Assembly: GCA_003508835.1 (NCBI GenBank)
Contig: PUFA01000062.1
Span: forward strand, 1,960,001 to 2,024,000
DNA length: 64,000 nucleotides
Source: Eonycteris spelaea
Lineage: Eukaryota; Chordata; Mammalia; Chiroptera; Pteropodidae
Reading direction: 5' to 3'
In this document: piece by piece, positions 40,544 through 48,286 of the stretch
How positions within the stretch are numbered: position 1 is the stretch's first letter
How the letters are laid out: each line of letters begins with the position of its first letter
The notes under the pieces: generated by a model
Database searches by the model: none
The model's input: only the letters and a program-made list of their open reading frames with translations
What the model was told of the DNA's origin: nothing
Translations under genes and position numbers: made by a program

Positions 40544-43500
40544 TTAATAGGTGCATTTGAAGTACTTACTGGCTATAGAAACATGACTGAATTTAGTTTG
40601 CCTTTGAAAAGAGCTTCGTGAATACATTTTGGTTTGGAAGACCTTTGCACTTAAAATGTTCACTAACAATTCCAAACAAATCAATGTCATACTATATTCA
40701 CTCGATAAGGCAGTACTTGTTTACTTTTTGTTGTCATTCTTTATTTCTCCACGGCCAGGCTTTTCCACCTCAGGCTTTTGGGGCAATATGGCCCATCGAG
40801 GCTGGGAGACAAAGCAACCTCTCACCAATTTGGGAAGGGACAGGGAAAGGAGACTACAGCTAAGATTTATGGCTGAATATTAAAAAGCCTAACTCTTTGC
40901 TTTATTATAAAGAAAAAGCCTCAGGCCATGTCAGAACATCGGGATTCCAGCTCTGGCTTCATTCCTTCCAATATTTAAGTACCTGCTCTGTTCCAGGTCC
41001 TGTGCTTGGATCTGAGCCTTGGGCGATGATCAAAACACACCCACAGGCCCCCCCTTCACCAAACCTAATTGTCTGCGCCTCTGCTACTTCTGCAGCCTTC
41101 CTGACTTCCACAGGCCACGGAACCTCTCAGGCTCAGTTCCCCCACATGCAAAGAGAGGGGATAATTACAAGCTGACCACCAAGTCCCTCGGACTCTAAAA
41201 TTATACAACTAAGAACAACACAGTTAGTCTCAGAAGTCCATTAGCCAAAGGCATTCTTCTCAAGGCCTGCTCACCCTAGATCTGGACCTAAAACACGAGA
41301 CCCTGAAAGCATAAGGACCCAGGGCAAATGTAGAGCAAGGAGCTCTGCCAGGAGAGCCAGCTCTAACACCCTGGGAAGGGTCCTGGACAGAGTAAAGAAA
41401 TACCACTCAAGTCCTGGCTTTGCTAGCTCAGTTTCTCATCTACTAAATAAGAGGCTTTGAGGAGATGATCAAGGTTCCTTCCAACCCTAAGGCTACAGGA
41501 TTCTACTTCTCATTCTCATCTGTGGTTTTTCCAACACCACCAAGCAATCAACTCAATTCTGACATTATCTACTATTACTTAATGCATTACATTAATTTTC
41601 TGGAATCACTAAGTCTGAATTTCGAGGCATCTCTGAGCTCCCAAGCAAATATAACCCCCAGGTTTTCAGATCAGGGATTGTGGCCCTACATTTCTTTTCC
41701 GTGACTTCTCTCTTCAAGTCTGTGGGCAGCCATATGTAAAAATGCTCAAAATAATAAAATGTCATATGGAAAAAAATAACTCCTCGAATAAGTGACACTT
41801 CACGAAAAGAAGCACTATTTCTGTATTCTAGTGTGGGATATAGTAAGATAAAGATATCTGGGAAAAGCTGAGGTCGAGTTAATTCGAGGCGTCTTTAGGG
41901 ATGGGTGCCTGTTTTAATGGAAACTTGATGGAGGAGTTGGGCCAAATTTTTCCTCTGCCAGTTATTGACAGAGCTCCCTTTGTGAGGGAGAGAAGAAATG
42001 CAATCCACCCAAGGGACTTTTGGGAAAGGGAGAGATGGGGAGAGGGTGGCAGATACCTCAGGCAAACTGAGTTCCTGTGCCTAGTCATCTCTCCTTCTGG
42101 ACCCTTTTGCCAAACTAGTCGAATTTTGGGGAACCGGTTTTCTATTCCTGCTTCGAGATATCCCGAAGCCCCACCTTCTTGTCTTTGCTCATACCAAGAT
42201 CCCAAACTGCTGCCAGCTCTTCCTGACTCACCCCATTTTGTTTGTACTTCCCTAAGTATAACTGTGTTGCAACCACTAATGCCTACTGTACAGAGGGAAA
42301 AAAAACCTTTAACCATTTTCCTCATCTGTATTATGGTGAAAATATGGCGGAGTTGCCTCATGGATTATTGTTTCAAGGTAAAATACGCAGTGCCTACGGC
42401 CATACCACCCTGAACATTCCCAGTCTTGTTTGACCTCAGAAGCTAAGCAAGGTCAGGCCTGGTTAGTAGTTGGATGGGAGATAAAACATGCATGACACAG
42501 GTTTTGGCACATAGGAAGTGCTAAAAAAGTATATTATTATTATTACTATTATTATTATTATCATTATTATTCCTTAACCAGATACCAACCACTTATTAAC
42601 CTGTCACAAGTATCATATGGGATAAGGCTCTTAACTGCTCCAGAATTTTCCTTTCAGATTCCCTCTCTCATCTTGCTCTTGAGCCCGGATGTTGAGGTAG
42701 GGTGTTATGGGCAGGGGGCTTTGAGGAGGCGGTGCGGTTAGTGCCTCAAAATCTGGGGGAAGGCATAGGGACTAGGGGGCTTGGCAGGGAGTTCTCTTGG
42801 GACACAGCAGATATGCGGGGCTGAGCCATTTAGGTATCAAAATTAGGTGAGAAAGGAGAGAAATAAAGGAAAGAAACCATTACCTTTATAAGGATATAAG
42901 GTGACACTTTCTTTTGGATGCATTTTGGAAGATTCATCAATTGGTTTACTGCTAGCCAGTCCACCTACAGTATGTATAGTCACAAAATTTTGAGTTTTCT
43001 GTGAAGATTTAATGTGATTATCCAAGGTATCCTTTTGAGTGTATGCTAATGAGGTGACCTAGGGTGGTACCCGTAGATAGCCTCAAGATGGGGCTAGTCA
43101 CCTCGAAAATGGAAGTGATTAGAGGGTCGGACCTTTCAGTTTCATCCATTGGGAAGAGGGAGGGTAGGAGGCTGCAGATTAAGCTCTATAAAAACTCGTG
43201 AACAAGACTTGATGTGCTTCCAGCTTGGTGAACATGCGGAGATGAGAGAGTGGTACACTTGCCCAGGAGAGCACAGAAGCTCCTCACCCTTTCCCCATAC
43301 CTTGCCCTATGCATCTCTTTCTTCTGGCTATTCTTGAGTTGTAGCATTTTAAAGTAAACCAGAAGTCTAATAAGTAAAATGTTCCCTTAAGTTCAGTGAG
43401 GCACTCTAGCAAATTCACCGAACCAGAAGAGGGGTCTTTGGAACCTGTGATTGATAGCGTGTTGGTCGGAAGCACAGGTGACAACCCAGACTTGGGATTG

Positions 43501-46277
43501 GCATCTGAAATGTGTGTGATGGGGGCAGTCTGTGGATCTGATCCCCTTACCGGGGGTCTGGTAGGTAACTCTCAGAAATCAAACTCATTAATATAACTTC
43601 AGCAAAACTTAGCAATATTCACACTAAATGAGATAAATATACACTATAGAATCTCACGTTGGTTCAGGTTAGGGTTTACCACCAACAGAGTATGCAAAAA
43701 CCTCAAAAAAAACTTTTGTTTTCAGAGATTTTCAGATTCCAGAATTGTCCATAAAGGATTACAGACATGTGAAAATTACTCAAATATTAGAAAAAATAGT
43801 CAACCTATTAGGAATTAAAGACATACAAATTAAAACAATCAAGGTACCAATTTTGGCCTTACAATTGGCAAATGAATTTTTCAGAGAATATGGCAACGAT
43901 GTGAAAAGTGAGTCCCTTTGACCATTGCTGTGAGAACAGAAACTGGGCCAACCTTCGGGTCACCAATATTGATGTCATCTATGCCTCAAAAATATGAGTA
44001 CCTCTGACCCCAAAAAGCCTTTTCGGGAACTCATTTTCAGGGAAGTCATCGATGTCTAGACAAAGCTTTATGCACAGATGTTCACTGAAACAATGAGCTT
44101 CAAAGTTTATTGAAAAATAATCAGCAACAACTGAAATCTCCTAAAATGGAGGCCAAATGAAGTAAATGCAATGAATCCATATAACAGAACATAAAGCAGC
44201 CTTGTGTGTGTGTGTGTGTAGGGAAATGGAGAAACTCTGATGTATAATGTTATGTGAAAAAACACAGGACACACAAAAAAATATATTTGCATTATGCTCC
44301 TATTCAAGTAAAAGATATAGAGAGGAGACCGGAATGAAACAGACCACCAATGCTGAGTGCCTTGGAGTAATGAGATCAAGACTGATCCTCTGCTTTTCTC
44401 TCCAAACTTTAAATCTTGGGGGGAATGTTCCAAAAATACAGGAGCATTACATTTTGTTTGAGGGAAAGAAAACGAGAAATATGGCTTGGCTACTTAACTC
44501 CCAGTCAATGGCAGCAAACTCATGAATCTGAGGCATCGCTCAGGGCTGTTATAATATTTACAATGAACCCATCGTTGCAAAGCCATCACCACCTCTAGAA
44601 TTAAAACCTTACAGTATGAGTGGTCTACACTGATTAGATAGTTGGGTTGAAATTGTAATGTAAGTCTAACCTATTGTAATTATACTACAATAATGGGAAC
44701 TTTGGAGTAAAAATACAGAAAAAAAAGATACACAGGATAAAAGATATGTGCCACTTTACCATTTGCTAAGATCTTTCGAAGACAATAGCTCATTTGATCC
44801 CTACTAGCAGCCAGTAGGCTGATAAAGATGGGAGCTGACACATGCCCGTTTCACAGGTAAGAAAATGGAGGCAGAGAGAGCCACACTTCCAAAAGGGGCA
44901 GGGACTCTTCTTGACTTTTGACTTCAAGTCCGGGCTCTGACTTGGAGTATGATGCTCTTTCCACTCTATCTTGCCATTACCCTTAGTGGTTCTTTATAAA
45001 CAGAATAAAAAGAAAGTTCTCACTTGACAGAAAAACCAAATGATTTAGTGATAATAAGAATAGGCTTCAGAATTGAACAGATTTGACTCAAGGTCAAAAC
45101 CTAAGTTACACATGTGAGTGACTTTGCAAGCTAACTTCTCAGGCTCAAGTTCCTTATCTATAAAAACAAGAATAATTAAATGATTCCTGCATTTATTACA
45201 GGACAGGGTATTATAAAAATTAAATGACCTGAATACATAGACCAGATTCGGCCACAAAACAGGTATAATAAACACTGCATTCCTTCCTCCAAAAAAAGAG
45301 GAGTGTCTATATGAACTAACTCCAAGTTCCATTTTAGTCCTTCATAGCCTCACCACACTCATTGTTCCGCCTGCTTTCAGTAGCCCACCAAATCTTCACC
45401 AATTACTGAAGTGGCCGAAAATAATTAGAAACCACTCAACATAATAGTTTGAACCAATGACAATTTCGACCATTTTTGTCAGTTTTAAATAATCTCTCAG
45501 TATGTAATTAAATTTCAACGTCAGACCTAAACTGTTCTTTAGAATAAACAATGAAATTTTTGCTCTTATCACCTGGGGCTTTGGCCTCTCTCATTCAAAT
45601 TCAGCTATTAAAACTCTCAAATAGTTGTTTACTTTCTTTGGAGTGGCGGGGTGGGGGGGGAGTGGAAAAGGGAGTGACAGGCACTTCTCAAATTTTTCAT
45701 TTCTTCTTTAAATTAAATTTGTGCATAGAAGCCCAAGCTCCAAGGAGTGCTTTCTCAAATATTGTTTACTGTGTATTATAGGAATGTACAGTTGGGTAGC
45801 TACCTGGACAAGAGGATCCCAATATTTAATAAAGCATATCTTGAGCATCCAAATGAGGAGTCGGGAGTCTGCAGGGCAGCCCATAGAGCCCAGGGAAAGC
45901 ACTTCATTCACCAGCCCCTGGGCCTTTTCTCTTTGTAGAAGGCCCTACCCACTGTCTGGTAGAGAAACTAATAAGCCCAAAGGTTGAGTAACCAGAGAAC
46001 TTAAGAACATAAATAAGCCAAGAAGTGGGAAATCATCCCTTCTGGTGCTTGTGGTATATAGTTTCAAATGCTGTTACTAAGAGACCGAAATTTAATGAGA
46101 TTCTCCTACCAGGCAGGAAGTAAAAGGCATTGCCGCTACCTGCTGTGAAGTTATCTGTGAAGTTATCTATTTTTTTCTCTGCTTCCCAACTTCTGATAAC
46201 CGAAGAGAATGAACTATAGAATCAACCTGGCTAGGTTATCAAAGATAAAGATACATATAAAGACAGACAGACAGACA

Positions 46278-46311
<34 letters not shown>

Positions 46312-48286
46312 TGTGCACGCACACACACCCCTCTTAGTTGTTCGGTTCCTCTGATTAAATGCTGACTGATACACTAGTTATGTGATGTTGGGCCAATATG
46401 TTTCTCTCTGGGTCTCAGCTGCCTCACTGGAAATAAGAACTTCCTAGTGTTATAAGACATAAGTGGAAAAAGGCACATGAAGTGCCCAACTTAACAGCTT
46501 GCACACGGCTGATGCTCAGCATTACTTCCCATTCCTTTCTTCCTACTTCCCCAACACATTCCCTACAAACATTAACACTGTCTTAGATTCCAAGAGGAGA
46601 CCAGATATTGACTGGTCAGGCATCTGCACACAGGCCTCCAGTCACATTGGCATTCTATACCCTTTCCTTTCTACATACCTCATTCTTTCATCAAAAAGGT
46701 TACTGTGAATTGGATGAAGCTTTCTTCCTCACATTCCAGGCCTGAGAGCTGGGAGAGATCCATGGAAACCCAAAGTTACCCTAGGGATGGATTTCTCCAG
46801 CTGATGGCTGATTACATGCATCATGTGCTGAATTTTCAACAATTGTGCTCCCAACTTAAGCTCTCTGAATTCTGGAGCAACTGACTAACCCTCTAAAGTA
46901 CTGTCTACAACCTCTGGTCCAGCTGGAACCTGACTCTGCACCCACCTGTCTTAGCAATAAAAAACACAGGCTGAACACCAAACTCTCCCATTCAATAATA
47001 AATGTCACTAGTTGTCATCTCCCCTGGGGGGAGGGGGGATGGCTGAAGGAAATACAGGTCTGCTAATAAAGACTCAGGAGATATATTATCCATCCTGTTC
47101 GGTTCCTAACATGTTCTGGTTTCTGTGAAAAAGTGAAGGCCACAGTGATAAGCCAGTTTAAAGGCTGTAAATGACTGGAAATCTTCTCAGGAGTGAAGAG
47201 CAGTGTATGTGTTTTCACGGAGATAGTTACAGTTGGAAAGCTTCCAACTGGTTATTATTTAGACCTGAAGAGGAGCTGCTCAAGCGTAGAAGAGCTTGCT
47301 GACGTAAGATTCCAGGCCGCGGTAACCCCAATTGGCCAAGAAGGTACACGTGTATTATTATTTTTAAATTACTGCAGTAAGGTGGCAATTAAGAAAGGGG
47401 TACAGTGGTAAGGAATCCCTCGTGTTTATGGCTATAAAAACAAGTGTGAGAAAGGACTTTTGTTAAAGTTACCTGTCCTCTTAGATTTCAATTAAAAACT
47501 CCTACTCCAAGTTTATCATTGGGGACAATAATTCATCATCTCAGCTAGTGGTTTCCTGCCGTGACCACAGGTTTCTTTTGTGGCGACAGGAATCGACTCA
47601 AAGAAAAGAAAACTGTACATTTACAAACGCGTCTTCTTTTTACAAGTCCGGTTTATACACGATACGTGCGAAGAAATCTGAAATCCCCTACCTGTCACAA
47701 GAATCCCTCGACCACTAAAATAAATAGAAACTTGGAAAGGAAAGAAATTGAAACTTCCCAAGGTTTTAAGATATAAAGGGCGGGGGGGGGGTGCAGTAAC
47801 AGCGCACCCGGTCCCCTGTGTCACGATCTTCCGCTCGCCGGGCCTTTGAGGACAAGGGCGTCAGAAAGGGGTTAGCGGGTCTCCGAGGTGCCGAGCGGGC
47901 GCGCACAGGAGGAAGTCAAGCCCAGGCCCGGTCCCTACACCCGGGACAGCCCAGAGGTGGGGGTGAGGGTAACAGGTCCTCAGAGGAGCCAGCGAGAAGA
48001 GTGAAGGCGGGAGCCGGGCGGGCGGGAAGGGAGGTACCCGAGCCATCGCCTGGCGCCGCGCCCGGGCCGGGACAGCCCGAAGTTCAGCGCGGGGGACCCC
48101 GCGGCTGCGCCAGGACGAGAGCAAGCTCGGGGCGCAGCAGGGCTGCAGTCCCGACCCCTCGCCTCCTCCAGCGCGCCCCGGCCCTGACACGGTACTCACC
48201 GGGGGCCACGAGCGGCGAACTCACGGCGCCCCCCACGAAGACAGCAGCGGCGAGGACGGCGGACCCCGGAGTCCCCGTGGGGCCAT
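8453..48286 (-). CDS. RELL1: RELL1, RELT-like protein 1 (six coding exons, one apparent 1-nt frameshift in exon 1)
   Basis: The exons join at 48286..48200, 23105..22881, 20863..20792, 14291..14234, 11643..11407 and 8588..8453, all with GT/AG introns and matching phases. Protein order: signal peptide (about 1-25), short Ser/Thr-rich ectodomain (26-57), transmembrane helix (about 59-81, YIAYALVPVFFIMGLFGVLI), basic stop-transfer KKKGYR, acidic stretch (91-103), conserved NENSDTVGQIVHYIMKN (111-127), Pro/Ser/Thr-rich block (149-171), Cys/His-rich block (174-201), RFRV motif (227-230) and basic C terminus. The coding sum is 815 nt; 816 would give the usual 271 residues. Family knowledge: RELT, RELL1 and RELL2 bind one another and the kinase OXSR1, the latter through RFxV-type motifs, and act at membranes. 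Identity is certain from near-complete match to the RELL1 protein; whether this copy is translated from the usual ATG is in doubt because of the exon 1 frameshift. Confidence 0.96.
9022..9045. repeat. CA dinucleotide microsatellite
   Basis: Twelve CA units in intron 5. Confidence 0.95.
9790..10005 (-). repeat. MIR SINE, reverse (intron 5)
   Basis: aacatttcttgagtgcatta, tcatccccatttatagaggt and gggaactgaggcagggagag match reverse MIR. Confidence 0.7.
10727..11166 (+). mobile_element. Solo LTR-like repeat with flanking duplication (intron 5)
   Basis: It starts gatggttaattttgtgtgtc and ends tggttctgcttctctggagc plus taatacag, a common old mammalian LTR-type repeat (MaLR/ERVL-like; subfamily not assigned). 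The string tacagcaagt occurs at both edges (10717..10726 and 11160..11169), consistent with a short target-site duplication plus the element end. It contains a poly(A)-like run at about 10888. It is antisense to RELL1. Confidence 0.7.
11407..11643 (-). CDS. RELL1: RELL1 exon 5 (Pro-rich and Cys/His-rich cytosolic region)
   Basis: The exon is 237 nt with acceptor CCTTAG (ends 11644) and donor GTAAGA (starts 11406), phase 2 to 2. It encodes residues about 148-226. First comes a run of Ser-Pro and Thr-Pro sites (PVTPSTPGSPPVSPGPLSP), likely targets of proline-directed kinases. Then comes a Cys/His-rich block, HICGHHLHTVGG and DVCHRCRHKRWHF, and the basic RPRRHGEVTVLSVG. The first two bases of the Arg of the RFRV motif are at the 3' end, so that motif is split by intron 5. 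Confidence 0.97.
13200..13620 (+). repeat. L2 LINE 3' end
   Basis: cctggtccctcttgctactg, cagagccttttcgcctggac and the terminal agcaggcattcaataaatgc are typical of the L2 3' end. Protein-like open frames in this stretch are chance. Confidence 0.65.
13983..14180 (+). mobile_element. MER5A (hAT-Charlie) element beside exon 4
   Basis: It starts cagttcggaaccaggggtga and ends gccaaagttgggaaacctg, matching the MER5A pattern with internal gttaaacattctccaaggcc and tatctggcccaaatgtcaat. It lies in intron 4, ending 54 bases from the exon 4 donor, antisense to RELL1. Confidence 0.85.
14234..14291 (-). CDS. RELL1: RELL1 exon 4
   Basis: A 58-nt exon with acceptor CTTAG (ends 14292) and donor GTGAGT (starts 14233), phase 1 to 2. 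It encodes residues about 129-147, ANADVLKAMVADNSLYDPE, plus two bases of the next Ser codon. A MER5A repeat starts only 54 nt beyond the donor, inside intron 4. The exon is too short to stand out as an open frame and is placed by protein homology and splice phase. Confidence 0.95.
15475..15519. repeat. CA microsatellite, slightly interrupted
   Basis: CA repeats with single TCA and TA interruptions, intron 3. Confidence 0.95.
16324..16352. repeat. CA microsatellite
   Basis: CA repeat ending in CGCG, intron 3. Confidence 0.95.
16890..17110 (-). repeat. MIR SINE, reverse (intron 3)
   Basis: cctgctatgggccagtcgct, tatcaccccattttacagac, gcagagactggggcc, ggagtcacacagttattgac and acacaaaccctggtctgtcc match reverse MIR clearly. 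Confidence 0.85.
18715..18945 (+). repeat. MIR SINE, well preserved (intron 3)
   Basis: gcaagtggttaagtacagac, cagctctgccactcgccagc, gggcctcagtttctccactg, taaaatgggaataa and cacatagcagacactcagtg follow MIR end to end. Confidence 0.9.
20150..20390 (+). mobile_element. L1M 3' end fragment
   Basis: ttcagtttgggatgataaaa, ggaatgtacttaatgccaat and tatgtgtcttttaccaca match the 3' UTR of old L1M elements. Confidence 0.7.
20395..20570 (-). repeat. MIR SINE, reverse (intron 3)
   Basis: atatttgagcacttctttta, attattattaccttcctttt and acggaggagaaattgaggta match reverse MIR. Confidence 0.65.
20792..20863 (-). CDS. RELL1: RELL1 exon 3 (juxtamembrane conserved segment)
   Basis: The exon is 72 nt with acceptor TTTCAG (ends 20864) and donor GTATGG (starts 20791), phase 1 to 1. 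It encodes residues about 105-128, ELNDSLNENSDTVGQIVHYI followed by MKNE. The segment is strongly conserved in the RELT-like proteins. The only visible difference from the usual RELL1 sequence is Leu for Val at residue 110. Confidence 0.96.
20864..22880 (-). other. RELL1: RELL1 intron 2 (2017 bp)
   Basis: Its main content is the 5S-rRNA-derived retroposon at 22173..22379, which is antisense to the gene and about 500 bases from the exon 2 donor. A reverse MIR-like fragment lies at about 22450..22720. The stretch 20870..22150 is unassigned; no exon-like signals were recognised. Confidence 0.85.
22173..22379 (+). mobile_element. 5S rRNA-derived retroposon (SINE-like) with intact target-site duplication
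   Basis: Bases 22173 to about 22291 are a nearly full-length 5S rRNA copy, from gtctacagccat to ggtgctgtaggc. The internal polymerase III control region is well kept: agctaagcaggg, the ggtcgggcctggttagta segment and ttggatggaag with one change. An A-rich linker follows, then about 60 bases of unknown origin containing a short stem (gaggt / acctc), then a second A-rich end. The 16-bp repeat aaagtagtacacccaa flanks it perfectly (22157..22172 and 22380..22395), the mark of L1-type retroposition. The two-part body with two A-rich segments looks like a SINE rather than a plain 5S pseudogene. Megabats are known to have 5S-derived SINEs; assignment to one of those families is inference. Confidence 0.85.
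22881..23105 (-). CDS. RELL1: RELL1 exon 2 (ectodomain, transmembrane helix, juxtamembrane)
   Basis: The exon is 225 nt between acceptor CTGCAG (ends 23106) and donor GTAAAT (starts 22880), phase 1 to phase 1. It encodes residues about 30-104: DNGGSQTLHSRTETTPSPSN, then HPEYIAYALVPVFFIMGLFG and the cytosolic HLLKKKGYRCTTEAEQD and acidic EEEKVEKI. The helix, with a basic cytosolic edge and an N-terminal signal peptide, gives a type I topology. From memory, the human ectodomain has two N-glycosylation sequons here (NGS and NDT); this copy reads NGG and NSA at those places. Confidence 0.97.
   Translation of the reverse strand, partial: TTAAARRCTPEQRRRRRPATVLGADTRNISRMRSSLCSSSWVSLASSSATCLRRKAIVVQQKPSKTWRRKRLKR
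25375..26060 (+). repeat. MIR SINE split by the MLT1 LTR
   Basis: The left part (25375..25500) carries tgtttcctcacctgtaaaat and the right part (25963..26060) carries the MIR 3' portion ctcatggaatcattatgaag and attaaatatgttaat. The LTR at 25502..25962 lies between them. Confidence 0.75.
25502..25962 (+). mobile_element. MLT1-type (MaLR/ERVL) solo LTR inserted in a MIR
   Basis: Recognisable strings: ggccccaaattctttgatac, gttaggaagcccatgctacc, gagccctgcccaaataatgg, gcaaaataaatgattgttgt and caatagtaactgg at the end. MIR sequence on both sides is interrupted by it. Confidence 0.75.
26078..26282 (+). mobile_element. hAT-like non-autonomous DNA transposon (same family as 60911..61142)
   Basis: It runs from cactatccaatattataacc to gttctattagacagccccg with an internal catgtggttcactggctacc. 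The pattern is a known mammalian repeat with gtagccactagccacatgtg cores; I do not assign a family name. Confidence 0.65.
27209..28290 (+). mobile_element. MLT1/MST-type (MaLR) LTR in two pieces with a nested insertion
   Basis: The left piece (27209..27460) has ctcagaatgtgacctcatca, aaggtaatcaagttaaaata and aagtcattatggtggaccct. The right piece (about 28055..28290) has agattgccagcacaccacca, cttggatttctagcctccag, aactgtcagacaat and gcagctctagcaaacgaata. About 590 bases of unrelated sequence separate them. Confidence 0.8.
27462..28050 (-). mobile_element. Probable ERV solo LTR, antisense, nested in the MaLR LTR
   Basis: Read on the minus strand it ends with a polyadenylation-like string (ctctctaaataaacgcttaa) then a short region to its edge, as LTR R-U5 regions do. 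The surrounding MaLR LTR resumes exactly where it stops. The left part contains a G-rich run at about 27945..27955. The family is not assigned and no coding sequence is present. Confidence 0.5.
28515..29080 (+). mobile_element. L1 3' end (L1MA/L1MB-like), 5'-truncated
   Basis: Recognisable are ctgcacgcccatgttcactg, tagcattattcatgagccaa, aagtgcccatctgaagaatg, ctattcagcctttaaaaaga, atcctgtcatgggtgacaac and, later, taagttctagagagctgctg and ctcttaccacagtgaaaagg. An A-rich tract at 28684..28708 lies within it. This is the C-terminal/3' UTR zone of an old L1; no intact ORF2 remains. Confidence 0.8.
30783..30822. repeat. TTTC / TTTG tetranucleotide repeat
   Basis: ttctttctttcttg followed by TTTG units, intron 1. 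Confidence 0.85.
34890..35105 (+). repeat. MIR SINE (intron 1)
   Basis: ttcctagctgtgagaccaca, ggcaagtcaattaacttcct, atctctaaaatgaagataat and gattaagtgctcaataagtg follow MIR order. Confidence 0.85.
35750..36020 (-). repeat. MIR SINE, reverse, near full length (intron 1)
   Basis: gagggaggtactattatttt, caaccccgtttttcagatct, aggtcacaaagctagcaagt and agcccaaactctgctctatt match reverse MIR. Confidence 0.85.
37010..37790 (-). mobile_element. ERV solo LTR, minus strand (same family as 43025..43590)
   Basis: On the minus strand it contains aggaaccaactacatgatag, taatcaatcatgcctgcata, ggctgttcctgaattgta, tctttgtaataaaacagtaa (polyadenylation signal) and tgaattgaactgtaggacat towards its end. It has an LTR-like order of elements without internal viral genes. 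The left flank of the CA/TG palindromic tract adjoins its 5' end. Confidence 0.7.
37776..37880. repeat. TG / AT-palindrome / CA inverted microsatellite
   Basis: A TG run (37794..37807) and a CA run (37842..37876) are joined by an AT-rich near-palindrome, so the whole tract is an inverted repeat able to fold into a hairpin or cruciform. It sits at the edge of the LTR 37010..37790. Confidence 0.9.
38085..38350 (+). repeat. L2 LINE 3' fragment (intron 1)
   Basis: cctccacacctttgcacagg, ctgttctttttcccaacact and the trailing gttgtggaggacagaaatca follow the L2 3' end. Confidence 0.7.
39940..40103 (+). mobile_element. MER20-like (hAT-Charlie) element
   Basis: Strings catcagatcctcaggcatta, gggtgaggcccagagatgtg and gtttgggaaccactg match the non-autonomous hAT type with a caaaccctggtgactc-like end. 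The left end is degraded. Confidence 0.6.
40104..40430 (+). repeat. L2 LINE 3' end (intron 1)
   Basis: ctgtcagctccataaaggca, ccctagtgccttgcatgcag and ctaatattcgttgaatta are the L2 3' terminal signature. It follows directly on the MER20-like element. Confidence 0.7.
40512..40540. repeat. TG microsatellite
   Basis: About fourteen TG units, intron 1. Confidence 0.95.
42300..42550 (+). repeat. MIR SINE, split by the 5S insertion
   Basis: The left part has the MIR core string ccattttcctcatctgtatt and the right part has the MIR end (gcatgacacaggttttggca, cacataggaagtgct). The 5S fragment lies between them, so the MIR is older. Confidence 0.8.
42396..42481 (+). pseudogene. Truncated 5S rRNA pseudogene inserted in a MIR
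   Basis: The sequence runs from cctacggccataccaccctg through agctaagcaaggtcaggcct to ttagtagttggatgggaga, matching the first two thirds of 5S rRNA and stopping abruptly. On both sides the host MIR continues, and diverged flanks ggtaaaatacgca and gataaaacatgca look like an old target-site duplication. It has no A-rich tail and is more diverged than the copy at 22173. Confidence 0.8.
42536..42571. repeat. ATT trinucleotide repeat
   Basis: Imperfect ATT repeat at the tail of the MIR at 42300..42550. Confidence 0.9.
43025..43590 (+). mobile_element. ERV solo LTR, plus strand (same family as 37010..37790)
   Basis: Strings tatgctaatgaggtgaccta, attagagggtcggacctttc, ccttgccctatgcatctctt, aaagtaaaccagaagtctaa, cggaagcacaggtgacaacc and ggattggcatctgaaatgtg follow the same LTR layout. 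It has no internal viral region. It lies 5.2 kb from the inverse copy. Confidence 0.7.
44755..44975 (-). repeat. MIR SINE, reverse (intron 1)
   Basis: atgcccgtttcacaggtaag, aaaatggaggcagagagagc and cgggctctgacttggagta fit reverse MIR. Confidence 0.7.
46260..46330. repeat. Compound GACA / CA microsatellite
   Basis: GACA units followed by about fourteen CA units, then a GTGTG stretch and a further CA stretch. Confidence 0.95.

Larger units (their letters stand above)
23106..48199 (-). other. RELL1: RELL1 intron 1 (25,094 bp)
   Basis: This is the long first intron between the signal-peptide exon and the transmembrane exon. Repeats are listed separately where clear. Weaker forward MIR pieces lie near 23435..23600, 30880..31030, 41385..41500, 45045..45285 and 46370..46540. 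Weaker reverse MIR pieces lie near 31300..31520 and 34640..34780. L2-like reverse pieces lie near 23640..23950. L1M-like AT-rich pieces lie near 26680..26910, 32570..32835, 36450..36600 and 43700..44400. I see nothing identifiable in 29100..30750, 31530..32500, 32850..34600, 36050..36440, 38400..39900, 41510..42290, 45300..46240 and 46560..47770. Confidence 0.8.

Noticed and set aside
41879..42413. Overlapping 160- and 170-codon open frames on both strands in intron 1
   Set aside because: No domain or family similarity is seen, and the plus-strand frame runs into MIR and 5S-derived sequence. Open frames on opposite strands over the same bases are more likely chance.
37010..43590. A provirus bounded by the two related LTRs
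   Set aside because: The LTRs are in opposite orientation and no gag, pol or env-like sequence lies between them.
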